Below are positions 6,156-12,428 of a stretch of 12,893 nt of DNA, piece by piece. The notes under the pieces were generated by a model, which saw only the letters and a list, made by a program, of their open reading frames with translations, did not search any database and was not told where the DNA came from. This stretch comes from DASYRX01 sp035253645. Its GTDB lineage: Bacteria; Gemmatimonadota; Gemmatimonadetes; Gemmatimonadales; Gemmatimonadaceae. Every line of letters begins with the position of its first letter. Positions within the stretch are counted from its first letter, which is position 1. The position numbers and the translations under genes are program-made. The DNA is taken from NCBI GenBank assembly GCA_035253645.1, contig DATFBW010000248.1, positions 1-12,893 on the forward strand, in the 5' to 3' direction.

Positions 6156-8686
6156 CGTGCGCCGGCCAGATGCAAGATGTCATTCAAAACACCGGCCGCG
6201 GTGACACTGGGACCTGCGCCAGGCCCCTTGATCACAAGTGGATTTGTACGGTACCGCGCCGTCGTGAAGACCAGCTGATTGTCCGTGCCGTGCAACGTGG
6301 CGAAAGGAGTACCGAGAGGTACTTCGCGCAGGCCAACGTGAACGCGCCGCGCGGTAACGGTGGAGAGGTATCGCAGCACACCTCCCGCCTGGCGCGCGCG
6401 CTCAACACGCTCGGCCCATTCACGATCCAGCTCCCGCACACGACGCAGGAAGGCAGGGCGGGGGATCGCGCGTGTCCACTCGGGGAGCAGCGACTCGACC
6501 TCGACGTCGCGCAGCTCTCCGGCGAAGCCCATGAGCCGTCCGAGGATGAGCGCCTTGCGCGCGACATCCATGCCCGAGAGGTCGTCACGCGGGTCCGGCT
6601 CGGTGTAGCCTAACGACATCGCCTTGTGCAAGGCTTCGGAGAACGCGCGTCCGCGCTCCAGCTCCGTCATGAGAAAGCCTAACGTACCAGACGTCGCGCC
6701 TTCGATCCGCGATACCTTGTCACCGGCTTCGATGAACTTGTGAAACGTGTCGATGACGGGCAGACCGGCGCCCACGGTAGTCTCATGGCGGATACGGCGG
6801 CTGTGGACGCGCGCGGTCTCGAAAAGGTTGCGCATTTCATCGATGGGACCCGCGAGCGGGCGCTTGTTGGCGAGCACCAGCTCCATCCCCGACAGAATCG
6901 CTTCGTGCAAAACCGGGGCGGTGTCATCCGCCGTCAAGTCCACGAGCACCGGATGTGAAAGCGCGTGCGACGCGATCGCCGCCACCGCCGCTCGGGGCGC
7001 CGCGGCACGCCCGCCGGGGACCTTGGCGAGAGAAGTCCCGGTGTCTTTCGACTTGACGAGGCGCAGTAGCCCGCTCCTCGTTAGGCCCCTGGCGTCGAAC
7101 ACGTACCCACTCCGATCGATTGCTCCGACGATGCGCAACTGAACGCCGCCGCGGGCGCGCCTCGGCCAGATATCGGCCAACGTACGCGCAACCGTACCAA
7201 AGCCCAACAGCACGACGTCGGTGCGGGCATCGCGGCTGACGGCACCACCGCCGATGCGATCGAGCTGAAACGCAGCGTGGATGCGCCGAATCGCGGCGTC
7301 CAGGTCCTTCCGCTCGACGATGATCGAGATGTTGAGCTCTGACGCGCCTTGCGCGATGGCGACGACGTTGATGTCGGCCGAGGCGAGCGCCTCGAATGCG
7401 CGCGCAGCGATGCCCGGCGTCCCGGACATGCCTCGACCGACCAACGCCAGTGCGCCGACGTCGCGCCGCAGCTGCACGCCGTCGATGTTCCCTTGCGCGA
7501 TATCCTCCGCGAACGCCGCGCGCAGAGCGTTCCGCGCCGTGACCGCGGCGTCGTCAGGCACCGTTAGGCATATCGAATGTTCCGATGACGCCTGCGAGAT
7601 GAGGGACACGGATACGCCTTCGCGCTGCAGCGTCGTGAATGTCCGCGCGGCGATGCCCGGCACGCCCAGCATCCCGTTGCCTTCGACAGTCACCAGCGCG
7701 AGCGCCGGGATCGCCGATACTGCAGTCACCGGGTACGCCGTCGAGACTTTGTGCGGGGCGACCTCCGTCCCCGGCGCATCCGGCTGCGCGAACGGTCGGA
7801 CACGGAGCCGCGTACGACGCTCGTTCAGGGGGATCAGCGCGCGCGGATGGAGGACCTTCGCTCCATAGTACGCCAGCTCGGCGACTTCGCGCGGAGTGAC
7901 GTACGGCAGGACGCGCGCGTTAGGCACGGTGCGCGGATCGGCCGTCAGCAATCCAGGAACATCTTTCCACAACGAGACCTGCGCTGCGCCAAGCGCACGT
8001 GCGAGCAGCGTCGCGGTGAGATCCGATCCTCCGCGTCCCAAAGTCACCACGTCACCTCGGGGCGATCTACCAAAGTATCCCGGTACAACGGGCGTAACCC
8101 CGCGGCGGAGTAGCGGCTCGAGCTTGCGCCGGATTGCCTGAACCGTCATTGCGATGTCCGGCGTGCCGGCAGCGGCATCATCATGCGTCACGATCAGCTC
8201 AGTTGCGTCCACCAACTCGCTCCGAACTTTCAACGCACGGAGCGCGGCAACCATGAGCCGTGCGCTAAGCCTTTCGCCGCGAGAGACGATGTGAGCCAGC
8301 ATGCGCGGCGTAAGCTCTCGCACCGCGGCCACACCTACCGCCATTTCCCGCAATTCACCGAAAGACTCGGCGATCGCGCTGTGGAGCTCCGCGCGCACTC
8401 GACTATTCGGCGCCACAATGCGGGCCGCGGCCACGTGTGCCGTTTGCAGCTTTCGGGCAAGCGCCTGGACCTGCTTCCGATCCCCTGAAGCGGCACTTTC
8501 GGCGGCGGCGATGAGTGCATCCGTCACGCCCGCCATAGCCGACACCACGACTACAAGTGGGCCGCCTTTACGCTCACCCGCAACAATGCCCGCGGCGTGT
8601 TTGAGCGCGGCACCATTAGAAACCGACGCTCCGCCAAACTTGTGGATCGCGACGGTCCGGCGCCGCGCGCGGGTGGGGGTCGGCAT
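6152..8686 (-). CDS. thrA: Bifunctional aspartate kinase / homoserine dehydrogenase
   Basis: One polypeptide carries the first (aspartate phosphorylation) and third (aspartate semialdehyde to homoserine) steps of the route to threonine. The ATG at 8686 gives 844 residues, close to the roughly 820 of E. coli ThrA; the frame stays open upstream, but without family similarity. Order: aspartokinase domain with KFGGASV (16-22), TLGRGGSD (215-222) and WKDVPGLLTADPR (240-252); two ACT domains (about 330-395 and 410-475) with LGVPGIA and SGTPGIA loops, the usual site of threonine feedback; then homoserine dehydrogenase with the NAD(P) loop GFGTVA (495-500), LANKRPLAG (605-613), GATSGTLGF (663-671), LGYTEPDPRDDLSG (692-705) and KGPGAG (820-825). 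The catalytic Lys of the DVARK helix is near 711. First gene of the operon; no leader peptide or attenuator was recognised upstream. Confidence 0.95.
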   Translation of the reverse strand: MPTPTRARRRTVAIHKFGGASVSNGAALKHAAGIVAGERKGGPLVVVVSAMAGVTDALIAAAESAASGDRKQVQALARKLQTAHVAAARIVAPNSRVRAELHSAIAESFGELREMAVGVAAVRELTPRMLAHIVSRGERLSARLMVAALRALKVRSELVDATELIVTHDDAAAGTPDIAMTVQAIRRKLEPLLRRGVTPVVPGYFGRSPRGDVVTLGRGGSDLTATLLARALGAAQVSLWKDVPGLLTADPRTVPNARVLPYVTPREVAELAYYGAKVLHPRALIPLNERRTRLRVRPFAQPDAPGTEVAPHKVSTAYPVTAVSAIPALALVTVEGNGMLGVPGIAARTFTTLQREGVSVSLISQASSEHSICLTVPDDAAVTARNALRAAFAEDIAQGNIDGVQLRRDVGALALVGRGMSGTPGIAARAFEALASADINVVAIAQGASELNISIIVERKDLDAAIRRIHAAFQLDRIGGGAVSRDARTDVVLLGFGTVARTLADIWPRRARGGVQLRIVGAIDRSGYVFDARGLTRSGLLRLVKSKDTGTSLAKVPGGRAAAPRAAVAAIASHALSHPVLVDLTADDTAPVLHEAILSGMELVLANKRPLAGPIDEMRNLFETARVHSRRIRHETTVGAGLPVIDTFHKFIEAGDKVSRIEGATSGTLGFLMTELERGRAFSEALHKAMSLGYTEPDPRDDLSGMDVARKALILGRLMGFAGELRDVEVESLLPEWTRAIPRPAFLRRVRELDREWAERVERARQAGGVLRYLSTVTARRVHVGLREVPLGTPFATLHGTDNQLVFTTARYRTNPLVIKGPGAGPSVTAAGVLNDILHLAGAR

Positions 8687-8872
8687 GCCGACAAAGGTAA
8701 GAAGTGCATGCTCACGTTGTAGTGCGACTCGCCATGTGGTTTGCCCCCAACGACACCGCCTGGGACGGCGTAGACCCAACGTGCCGATGGGTGGACGTGC
8801 GATGGCACGTGCCCTAAGCTCAGCTACGGCTCCTCAACGTTCCCGTTCCCCTCCTATCCCGTGAGGTTCGTT
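8687..8872. promoter_or_regulatory. Divergent intergenic region between thrA and the M14 peptidase
   Basis: This 186-base region must carry start signals for both directions, but I see no convincing -35/-10 pair. It contains the perfect 10-bp palindrome GGCACGTGCC (8804-8813) and a near direct repeat, ACGTGCCGATGG (8779-8790) and ACGTGCGATGG (8795-8805). These are candidates for a regulator binding site. GAGG (8863-8866) is the likely ribosome binding site of the rightward gene. Confidence 0.4.
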
Positions 8873-11713
8873 ATGCACGTGCAGCATACAGGCTGGCGAC
8901 AGTTACGCCGGCTCGTGAGCGCGCTTGTAATCGTCGCGGCGTTTGCTCCCACGTTGCTCGCCCAGACTCGTATCACGTCTCCAAAGGAACACTTTGGGTT
9001 CAACATGGGTGACGACTATCGGCTCGCCAACTACACCCAGTTCGTCGAGTATTGGAAGAAAATCGACGCCGAAAGCGACCGGATGATCGTGGAGGAGATG
9101 GGGAAAACGGCCGAAGGCCGGCCGCAGCTCATGGCGATCGTCACGTCGCCTGAGAATCACAGAAACCTCGCCAAGTACAAGGACATCGCGCAAAAGTTGG
9201 CCCGGGCGGAGATCAGCAACGAAGAAGCACAGCGACTGGCAGCCGAGGGGAAGGCCGTCGTCTGGATCGATGGTGGCTTGCACGCGACGGAAGTGTTAGG
9301 CGCCGCGCAGCTCATCGAGACGTCGTATCAAATGGTCAGTCGCACCGACCCTGAGACGATGCGATTCCTGGACGACGTGATCATCCTCTTTGTGCACGCC
9401 AATCCTGATGGGATGGAGCTCGTTTCGAACTGGTACATGCGCGAGCCCGACGAGAAGAAACGCAGCACCGGCGGCATTCCACGGTTGTATCAGAAATACA
9501 TCGGCCACGACAACAACCGCGACTTCTACATGGGAGCGCAGGCCGAGACGCAGAACATGCTGCGCATCCAGTACCACGAATGGTTCCCGCAGATCGTGTA
9601 CAACCACCACCAGACAGGACCCGCAGGCGCCGTGCTGTTTGCACCCCCGTTCCGCGCCCCGCACAACCACAATTTCGATCCACTGGTGATCTATGGCGTC
9701 GACCTGGTCGGTACGTCGATGCACACACGTTATGCATTCGAGGGAAAACCTGGTGCCGTTAGGCGCGATCAAGCTGGATATCAGACGTGGTGGAATGGCG
9801 GTCTCCGCACCACGGTGTACTTCCACAACATGATCGGATTACTGACCGAGACGATCGGCAATCCGACGCCGATGCAGATCCCCTTCACGCCCGAGAAGCT
9901 CATCCCGCAGGAGAACTACGTCTTCCCGATTACGCCGCAGACGTGGCACTTCCGGTCCTCGGTGGACTATTCGGTCACGGGTAACCGCGCTGTGTTTGAC
10001 GTCGCATCGCGTCATCGCGAGCAGTTCCTGTACAACATCTATAAGATGGGCCGTAACGCGATCGAGAAGGGGAGTAAGGACACCTGGACGGATTATCCGC
10101 GTCGCATCGCCGCAGTCATGAGCCAGATTCAGCGCGATCGCGCGCAACAGGCAGAGGGGAACCAGCGTCTCGCCGAGATGGGCGGTTTTTCGGGAACGCA
10201 ACCCGCGAAGTATTTCGAGGAGCTGCGCAAACCTGAGCTGCGTGATCCGCGCGGGTTCATCATTCCATCGACCCAGACTGACTTCCTCACGGCAACGCAC
10301 TTCGTCAACGCGCTGCGCAAGAACGGCGTCGACGTGCATCGCGCGACGCAAGCGTTCAACGTAGCTGGCAAGTCATATCCCGCCGGCTCCTATGTCGTCA
10401 AAACCGCACAGGCGTTCCGCGCACACGTCATGGATATGTTCGAGCCGCAGGACTATCCCAACGATCTGCAGTATCCGGGTGGTCCGCCGAAGGCACCGTA
10501 CGACAACGCGGGGTACACCCTCGCGTTCCAAATGGGGGTGCAATTCGATCGTATCCTCGATGCTTTCGATTGCCCCTGCGAGAAAATTCAGGGGATGGCC
10601 GAGGTGCCTAACGGTTCCGTAGCGGGGGCTGGCGCAGGCTACCTCCTGAGCCACCAGCAGAACGACGCCTTCCGGGCCGTGAACGCCGTGCTCAAGAACG
10701 GAGGAGAGGTGCTGTGGGCCAGGACCTCGTTCCAGGCCAATGGCAAAACGTATCCCGCAGGCACGTTCTACCTAACGGGCCGTGGAGCCACGCGCGCAGC
10801 GCTGCAGAAAATGGCCCAGGACCATGGGCTCTCGTTCGAAGGCGCCGGCAGGCCTAACGTCGAACTGATCCGGCTGCAGCCCACGCGCGTCGCGCTTTGG
10901 GACAACTATGGTGGCTCGATGCCTTCTGGCTGGACGCGCTGGATCTTCGAGCAGTACGGTTTCGACTTCGATGTGGTGTATCCCGCCGAGTTGGATGCCG
11001 GGAACCTGAACAGCAAATACGACGTGATTGTGTTCGTGGATGGCGGAATTCCCGAAGGCGACGGCCAAAGTGGTGGTGGTGGCGGCGGCGGCTTTGGTGG
11101 CGGTCAGCCAAGTCCGGAAGCCGTTCCGGCGGAGTACCGCGAACGGTTAGGCAGAGTAACCGTGGCGAAAACGGTTCCGCAGCTGAAGGAGTTCCTCGAG
11201 AATGGTGGAACGGTGATCACGATTGGGGGCTCCACGGCGCTCGCGCATCACCTCAAGCTTCCTGTCGGCAATCATCTGGTCGAGCGGCTGCAAAACGGTA
11301 CGGAGCGCCCGCTACCGCGCGAGAAGCTGTTCATCCCCGGCTCCGTCTTGCAGGCGACCGTGGACAACACCCATCCGCTGGCGCACGGTCTACCGGCCAA
11401 GCTGGACGTTTTCTTCGACAATAGCCCGGTGTTCCGTCTGGAGCCTAACGCGGCGCTCAAGGGTGTGAAGCCGATCGCGTGGTTTGATTCGGATAAGCCG
11501 TTGCGCAGCGGCTGGGCGTGGGGGCAAGGGTATCTCAAGGACGGCGTCGCTGCAGCCGAGGCCAAGGTCGGGAATGGGTACCTGTTCCTCCTGGGACCGG
11601 AAGTGACGAACAGGGCGCAGCCGCACGGGACGTTCAAGTTCCTGTTCAACGGGATCTACTACGGCCCGGCGATGGGGAAGAACGGAAAGCCGCAGATCCG
11701 CGCTAATAACTAA
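8873..11713 (+). CDS. Secreted zinc carboxypeptidase, M14 family, with long C-terminal extension
   Basis: Predicted exported metallocarboxypeptidase. The ATG at 8873 (946 aa) is preferred over GTG 8861 because GAGG lies 6 bases before it. Residues 1-31 form a signal peptide (Arg-rich start, hydrophobic core LVSALVIVAAFAP, cleavage near LLAQ). The M14 signature is visible: zinc ligands His137 and Glu140 in GGLHATE, NPDG (177-180), HDNNRD (212-217) with the substrate-binding Asn/Arg, the third ligand among NHHQTG (244-249), and the catalytic Glu326 in LLTETIGNP. After about residue 400 comes a long region with two or three alpha/beta parts (FLTATHFVNALRKNGVDV; YDVIVFVDGG; FLENGGTVITIGG) resembling class I amidotransferase-like folds. 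Within it a Gly-rich stretch lies near residues 735-747. The gene stands alone, divergent from thr, with a terminator downstream. The substrate is unknown. Confidence 0.88.
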   Translation: MHVQHTGWRQLRRLVSALVIVAAFAPTLLAQTRITSPKEHFGFNMGDDYRLANYTQFVEYWKKIDAESDRMIVEEMGKTAEGRPQLMAIVTSPENHRNLAKYKDIAQKLARAEISNEEAQRLAAEGKAVVWIDGGLHATEVLGAAQLIETSYQMVSRTDPETMRFLDDVIILFVHANPDGMELVSNWYMREPDEKKRSTGGIPRLYQKYIGHDNNRDFYMGAQAETQNMLRIQYHEWFPQIVYNHHQTGPAGAVLFAPPFRAPHNHNFDPLVIYGVDLVGTSMHTRYAFEGKPGAVRRDQAGYQTWWNGGLRTTVYFHNMIGLLTETIGNPTPMQIPFTPEKLIPQENYVFPITPQTWHFRSSVDYSVTGNRAVFDVASRHREQFLYNIYKMGRNAIEKGSKDTWTDYPRRIAAVMSQIQRDRAQQAEGNQRLAEMGGFSGTQPAKYFEELRKPELRDPRGFIIPSTQTDFLTATHFVNALRKNGVDVHRATQAFNVAGKSYPAGSYVVKTAQAFRAHVMDMFEPQDYPNDLQYPGGPPKAPYDNAGYTLAFQMGVQFDRILDAFDCPCEKIQGMAEVPNGSVAGAGAGYLLSHQQNDAFRAVNAVLKNGGEVLWARTSFQANGKTYPAGTFYLTGRGATRAALQKMAQDHGLSFEGAGRPNVELIRLQPTRVALWDNYGGSMPSGWTRWIFEQYGFDFDVVYPAELDAGNLNSKYDVIVFVDGGIPEGDGQSGGGGGGGFGGGQPSPEAVPAEYRERLGRVTVAKTVPQLKEFLENGGTVITIGGSTALAHHLKLPVGNHLVERLQNGTERPLPREKLFIPGSVLQATVDNTHPLAHGLPAKLDVFFDNSPVFRLEPNAALKGVKPIAWFDSDKPLRSGWAWGQGYLKDGVAAAEAKVGNGYLFLLGPEVTNRAQPHGTFKFLFNGIYYGPAMGKNGKPQIRANN

Positions 11714-11717
11714 TTTC

Positions 11718-11746
11718 TAGGGGTTAGGGGTTAGGGGTTAGGGTTA
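11718..11746 (+). repeat. Telomere-like heptamer array with G-quadruplex potential
   Basis: Three exact TAGGGGT heptamers (11718-11738) are followed by a shortened TAGGGT and TAG, starting 5 bases after the peptidase stop codon. The four G-runs (4, 4, 4 and 3) are separated by TTA, the loop arrangement of vertebrate telomeric quadruplexes, and lie on the sense strand. Because the unit is 7 bp and contains TAG (TAA-containing CTAA on the other strand), stops occur in all frames. It runs directly into a GCCTAACG copy at 11747. Confidence 0.75.
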
Positions 11747-11759
11747 GCCTAACGCGAGT

Positions 11760-11789
11760 AAACGGCGTCGCCATCTAGCGGCGCCGTTT
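11760..11789 (+). terminator. Probable transcription terminator after the M14 peptidase
   Basis: AAACGGCGTCGC (11760-11771) pairs over 12 positions, one of them G-U, with GCGGCGCCGTTT (11778-11789) around the 6-base loop CATCTA. It lies 46 bases after the peptidase stop. The trailing T-run is short (TTT then CG), so it may be a weak or factor-assisted terminator. Since the stem is nearly symmetrical with an A-run on the left arm, it could also serve the convergent gene. Confidence 0.65.
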
Positions 11790-11835
11790 CGTATGGGTGC
11801 GTGCGGCCCGGCGTCGACGAAAGGGCGGGCTGGGC

Positions 11836-11866
11836 TAACCCCCAACCCCGAACCCCCAACCGCTAG
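11836..11866 (-). repeat. Degenerate G-rich heptamer array, mirror of the 11.7-kb array
   Basis: On the plus strand the 7-bp units are CTAACCC, CCAACCC, CGAACCC and CCAACCG, then CTAG. On the minus strand this is a G-rich run starting just after the TGA of the leftward gene, again with CTAG at the gene-proximal edge. It aligns, with a few mismatches, to the inverted copy at 11717-11749. Each of the two convergent genes is therefore followed on its own sense strand by the same kind of element. Confidence 0.65.
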
Positions 11867-11868
11867 TT

Positions 11869-12285
11869 TCAAGCGAGAATTGTCGCAATCGAGCGCCCTA
11901 TCCAGTGCAGCGCCATGAGAGCTGCGGGGAACAGCGTTAGGCCCACGGAAAAGGCGAAGCCATAACGAAAGAGCGCTGCGCCAATGGTATCCGACTCATA
12001 CGGCATCCACCGCCGCAGCCCCAGCTCCGCGAGCCACCCGCCAGTGTAGCAAACGTTCGCCATGGTGCCGTAGATCACCGTTAGACCGATGTTCGGAATT
12101 AGGCCCAGTGGCGAACCCATGGGCGGAAGGGCTGCGAAAATGTTCACGACCGCGAGAGTAAAAAGTCCGGCCGCTCCGACGCCGATGTTGTAAACCCCCC
12201 GTCTGGATTCCCACCAATCGATCACAGCGCCCGCGCGCGAGGGCACCATTTCGTGCCGAAAGAAAATCCGACTCAAGGCAGTCAT
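11869..12285 (-). CDS. Small multi-pass membrane protein of unknown function
   Basis: I do not recognise a named family. From ATG 12285 the product has 138 residues. It carries a cytoplasmic-looking WWESRRGVYN segment (about 23-32) and then three hydrophobic segments: VGAAGLFTLAVVNIFAAL, LIPNIGLTVIYGTMANVCY and FRYGFAFSVGLTLFPAALMAL. The pattern 'WWE.RR..YN' right before the first helix is, from memory, typical of short uncharacterised integral membrane proteins. The frame is open to GTG 12354, with another ATG at 12333. I prefer 12285 because the extra N-terminus has no membrane or family character and overlaps a palindrome that looks regulatory, but no start has a strong Shine-Dalgarno. It shares orientation with the LVIVD gene upstream; the heptamer array between them suggests separate transcription units. 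Confidence 0.65.
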   Translation of the reverse strand: MTALSRIFFRHEMVPSRAGAVIDWWESRRGVYNIGVGAAGLFTLAVVNIFAALPPMGSPLGLIPNIGLTVIYGTMANVCYTGGWLAELGLRRWMPYESDTIGAALFRYGFAFSVGLTLFPAALMALHWIGRSIATILA

Positions 12286-12299
12286 AAAACGCTCAACAC

Positions 12300-12311
12300 C
12301 AAAGTACTTTG
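12300..12311. promoter_or_regulatory. Perfect 12-bp palindrome CAAAGTACTTTG
   Basis: It lies 15-26 bases upstream of the preferred ATG (12285) of the small membrane protein. It overlaps a second inverted pair, GTAC-TTT-GTAC (12304-12314). Size and position fit an operator for a dimeric repressor. If the gene instead starts at 12333 or 12354, the palindrome is inside the coding region and this reading weakens. Confidence 0.35.
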
Positions 12312-12365
12312 TACCATAAAGCCAGACGGTCATAGGCGCAAGAGGGCAACGCACGGCCCGTGTGG

Positions 12366-12428
12366 TTAGCCTTTAGCTCTTAGCTCTCAGGCCCTAAAGC
12401 CTAAGAGCTAACGACTAAAGACTATTTA
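12366..12428 (-). repeat. Nine 7-bp units, TTAGNNN then CTAANNN, with internal hairpin
   Basis: Reading the plus strand in steps of 7 gives three TTAGNNN units, one diverged unit (TCAGGCC), four CTAANNN units and a final CTATTTA that contains the complement of the upstream gene's TAA stop. TTAGCTCTTAG (12373-12383) and CTAAGAGCTAA (12401-12411) form a perfect 11-bp stem around 17 bases. All six frames are closed several times. There is no T-tract after the stem, so it could be a weak terminator of the LVIVD gene, a stop cassette, or a mobile palindromic repeat. Confidence 0.7.

Noticed and set aside
5311..6204. Long open frame (about 297 codons) on the plus strand, opposite thrB.
   Set aside because: It is Arg/Ala/Ser-rich, has no ribosome binding site or motif, and mirrors a securely identified gene; GC-rich codon usage keeps antisense frames open.
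7281..7868. Open frame on the plus strand opposite thrA, with others nearby (8301-8864).
   Set aside because: Same antisense composition effect; no recognisable domain, and it lies over conserved ThrA motifs.
10897..11424. Alternative-frame ORF of about 175 codons inside the peptidase gene.
   Set aside because: Trp/Arg-rich shadow of the Gly-rich and neighbouring segments; no start signal.
11718..11866. True chromosome telomere or linear replicon end.
   Set aside because: Only about four units are present, with intact genes continuing on both sides; it is an internal repeat.
12366..12428. CRISPR array.
   Set aside because: The units are only 7 bp and contiguous, with no 25-40 bp repeats or unique spacers and no cas genes nearby.
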